This document shows positions 13,940 through 15,641 of a DNA stretch of 15,641 bases, one piece after another. The notes under the pieces were generated by a model. It searched no databases, had not been told where the DNA came from, and was given only the letters and a program-made list of their open reading frames with translations. The DNA comes from Cardiobacterium sp963553325 (GTDB lineage Bacteria; Pseudomonadota; Gammaproteobacteria; Cardiobacteriales; Cardiobacteriaceae), in contig CAUVOF010000051.1 of the NCBI GenBank assembly GCA_963553325.1, forward strand, positions 1 to 15,641, written 5' to 3'. The translations under genes and the position numbers were made by a program. Numbering within the stretch: position 1 is the stretch's first letter; every line of letters starts with the position of its first letter.

Positions 13940-14395
13940 TTAGTGGCAATCCTGCTTGGTTATCGTCAGGCTGAATATTTCCTTGTCATCCCGCCCGGCA
14001 TAGCGGTAGGTGTAGCGCAAATTACCGTCAAGGATGGCACGGCTTTCCGGGGCGTTGCACAGCTCCCACTTGAGGCGCCGTGTCAGTTCGCCCTGCCAGT
14101 CGGGCATGCTGGCGACGATGTCTTCATCGGGGAATTGGTAGTAATAAATAAAGCCGTCGTCATCGAGCGCTATTTTGTTGAGGCGGGTGGCGGCATCAAC
14201 CATGAGCGGCAGTTTGGCATTGGCGTCGCGCAGGATTTTCTCGCGCTCGGCAGCGGGGATGACGGTTTTTGGCAATGCGCCGTTGTTTGCCGTTGTCAGC
14301 TCGGCAGCGCTGTCTTGCCAGGGATAGAGCAGATAGAGGGCGAGGGCAGCGGCAAGGAAGCCGACTATGGCAATGGCGGGGAAATGTTTTTTCAC
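13940..14395 (-). CDS. Membrane-anchored periplasmic protein of unknown function
   Basis: A 151-residue protein with a positively charged start (MKKH) and one hydrophobic segment at about 6-24, then a soluble part that should face the periplasm. It may be a signal anchor, since no clear cleavage site is visible. Recognisable stretches are LPLMVDAATRLNKIALDDDGFIYYY (as neighbouring parts, 62-86) and the region around ELCNAPESRAIL with C113 and C150, which could form a disulfide. It resembles a loosely described family of periplasmic proteins with a late ..LCSNP.. cysteine and a C-terminal DC, but I do not know a function. The start is GTG at 14395; the only nearby upstream ATG is out of frame. 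It lies downstream of ulaA on the same strand but is separated from it by a terminator. Confidence 0.75.
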   Translation of the reverse strand: MKKHFPAIAIVGFLAAALALYLLYPWQDSAAELTTANNGALPKTVIPAAEREKILRDANAKLPLMVDAATRLNKIALDDDGFIYYYQFPDEDIVASMPDWQGELTRRLKWELCNAPESRAILDGNLRYTYRYAGRDDKEIFSLTITKQDCH

Positions 14396-14419
14396 GGCTG
14401 TTCCGGTTTGTCATGGGGA

Positions 14420-14447
14420 AATAAAACGGGCGACCGTGGCCGCCCGT
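14420..14447 (-). terminator. ulaA rho-independent terminator
   Basis: ACGGGCG at 14426-14432 pairs with CGCCCGT at 14441-14447. On the minus strand the stem is followed by TTTTATTT. It lies about 15 bp after the ulaA stop and isolates the downstream unknown gene. Confidence 0.8.
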
Positions 14448-14462
14448 GGTTGAGAAGGGGTA

Positions 14463-15641
14463 TCAACCCTGCGCTTTTTCTGCGTCTTTCTTTTTTTCTG
14501 GCACGGCGTAGTTGTAGGCAACCAGCGCGGCGACGATGCCGACGACGATCGCGGTGATGGCAAAGCGTCCGCTATGGCTGCCACCGAAGATTACGCTACC
14601 CATACCAAAGCCGGTGCTGGACAAGGTGGTGCTGTCGAATATGTCGAGAGTGGTGCGGATTACCCCGAAATCACTGCCGGATAAGGGATTACTGCCGAGC
14701 CAGCCGAGGACGATGCCGACTACACCGAAGTCGGCGTCGGAGAAGGTGGTGTTGGCAAAGCCGAGGTCGCCGAGTACCGGCAGCAGCCACACCGGAAGGA
14801 AGGTGATGAGGATGCCGTGCAGGAATGCGCCCAGCGCCGCGCCGAGGCGGCCGCCGACGGCATTGCCGAAGACGCCTGCGGTTGCACCGCAGAAGAAGTG
14901 CGGCACGACGCCCGGCAGTATCAGCACCCAGTTCAGTTTGCCGAGAATGTAGAGGCCGACGAGGCCGCCGGTGAAGCTGGCAAGGAAGCCGACCAGCACC
15001 GCGTTCGGCGCGTAGGGGAAGACGATGGGGCAATCGAGCGCCGGGCGCGCGTTCGGCACCAGTTTTTGTGAGAAACCGGTGAAGGCGGGGACGATTTCCG
15101 CCAGGATGAGGCGCACGCCTTGCAGGATGATGAAGACGCCAGCGGCGAAGGTAATCGCCTGGATGACCGCCCAGACGAGGTAGTTCTGCCCGTTAGAGAA
15201 TTCTTTTTGCTGCACGAATTCTTGCCCAGCGGCGATGACCAGCACGAGGTAGATGACCATCATGGTCAGCGCAATGGAAACCGAGCTGTCTCGCAAAAAG
15301 CTCAGGTTTTTCGGCAGGTTCATTTCTTCGGTGGAGCGCGATTTGCCGCGCAGACCGCGCCCGACCAGCCCCGCCAGCACATAGCCAACCGTGCCGAAAT
15401 GGCCGAAGCCGACGTCGTCGCTGCCAGTGATGTCACGCATGAAGGGTTGGGCGATGAACGGGAAGAACGCCATGATGAGGCCGAGGGTGAGCGAGCCGAC
15501 CAGCACCAGTTGCGCGCCGGTAAAGCCGGCAACGACGAGGATGACGGCAATCATGCACGCCATGTAGAAGGTGTGGTGGCCGGTGAGGAAGATGAATTTG
15601 AGGCGGGTGAAGCGGGCGATGGCGATGTTTGCCACCATGCC
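14463..15641 (-). CDS. ulaA: PTS ascorbate transporter IIC component UlaA (5' part missing)
   Basis: 392 residues are visible. The frame is still open at the right edge, so the start lies outside; E. coli UlaA has about 465 residues, suggesting about 70 are missing. It is the multi-helix membrane channel of the L-ascorbate phosphotransferase system and works with the UlaB (IIB) and UlaC (IIA) phosphocarriers. Matching stretches include FLTGHHTFYMACM, NYLVWAVIQAITFAAGVF, LQGVRLILAEIVPAF and NARPALDCPIVFPYAPNAV. The C-terminus is a short charged tail (EKKKDAEKAQG). No ulaB or ulaC follows downstream, and a terminator closes the transcript, so any partner genes would be upstream, off the window. 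I am sure of the family and fairly sure of ascorbate as substrate. Confidence 0.9.
   Translation of the reverse strand, partial: GMVANIAIARFTRLKFIFLTGHHTFYMACMIAVILVVAGFTGAQLVLVGSLTLGLIMAFFPFIAQPFMRDITGSDDVGFGHFGTVGYVLAGLVGRGLRGKSRSTEEMNLPKNLSFLRDSSVSIALTMMVIYLVLVIAAGQEFVQQKEFSNGQNYLVWAVIQAITFAAGVFIILQGVRLILAEIVPAFTGFSQKLVPNARPALDCPIVFPYAPNAVLVGFLASFTGGLVGLYILGKLNWVLILPGVVPHFFCGATAGVFGNAVGGRLGAALGAFLHGILITFLPVWLLPVLGDLGFANTTFSDADFGVVGIVLGWLGSNPLSGSDFGVIRTTLDIFDSTTLSSTGFGMGSVIFGGSHSGRFAITAIVVGIVAALVAYNYAVPEKKKDAEKAQG

Noticed and set aside
1..15641. CRISPR array, tRNA or rRNA genes, phage genes
   Set aside because: No regularly spaced repeats, no cloverleaf or rRNA-like segments and no phage or transposase genes were seen.

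Overview
The window is about 60% GC and densely coded. It carries eleven protein-coding genes (ten complete, one running off the right edge), no visible rRNA or tRNA gene, and an unusual number of short repeats between genes. The SMC protein is of the gammaproteobacterial kind. Together with a pcnB gene, a metR-metE pair, and a poly-Gly lipoprotein whose C-terminus resembles the TbpB/factor-H-binding-protein barrel, this suggests a host-associated Gram-negative bacterium. A gammaproteobacterium such as the Cardiobacteriaceae is my best guess; this is inference, not proof.

Layout. Positions 1-309 are non-coding: a 121-bp element with 21-bp inverted ends, a 37-bp palindromic repeat and a REP-like hairpin pair that runs into the next gene's stop codon. 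From 310 to 7553 everything is on the minus strand. In transcription order this is metR, smc, a DASS/SLC13 anion transporter and a DadA-like FAD oxidoreductase. The last two look like a small transport and catabolism unit, with one 37-bp repeat just before it and the other just after. metE faces away from metR and ends at a strong terminator. A 153-bp Correia-like MITE separates it from the convergent pcnB gene. A formate/nitrite-type channel gene diverges from pcnB and shares a bidirectional terminator with a convergent surface-lipoprotein gene. That lipoprotein gene diverges from a small secreted PepSY protein. A nested pair of Correia-like MITEs follows, then a membrane-anchored protein of unknown function, a terminator, and the ascorbate PTS permease UlaA, whose start lies beyond the right edge.

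How the genes fit together. metR and metE form the classical divergent methionine regulator and target pair. smc (chromosome organisation) and pcnB (RNA 3' polyadenylation) are housekeeping. The DASS carrier, the DadA-like enzyme, the FNT channel and UlaA point to import of small organic anions and sugar acids. The lipoprotein and PepSY protein belong to the cell envelope.

The most interesting signal is in the repeats. Three TIR-bounded elements (10016-10168, 13693-13899 and, inside it, 13746-13847) share an internal core that, from memory, closely resembles the Neisseria Correia (NEMIS) element. They occur in both of its typical size classes but have different terminal sequences. A 37-bp palindromic repeat brackets the transporter-oxidoreductase unit.
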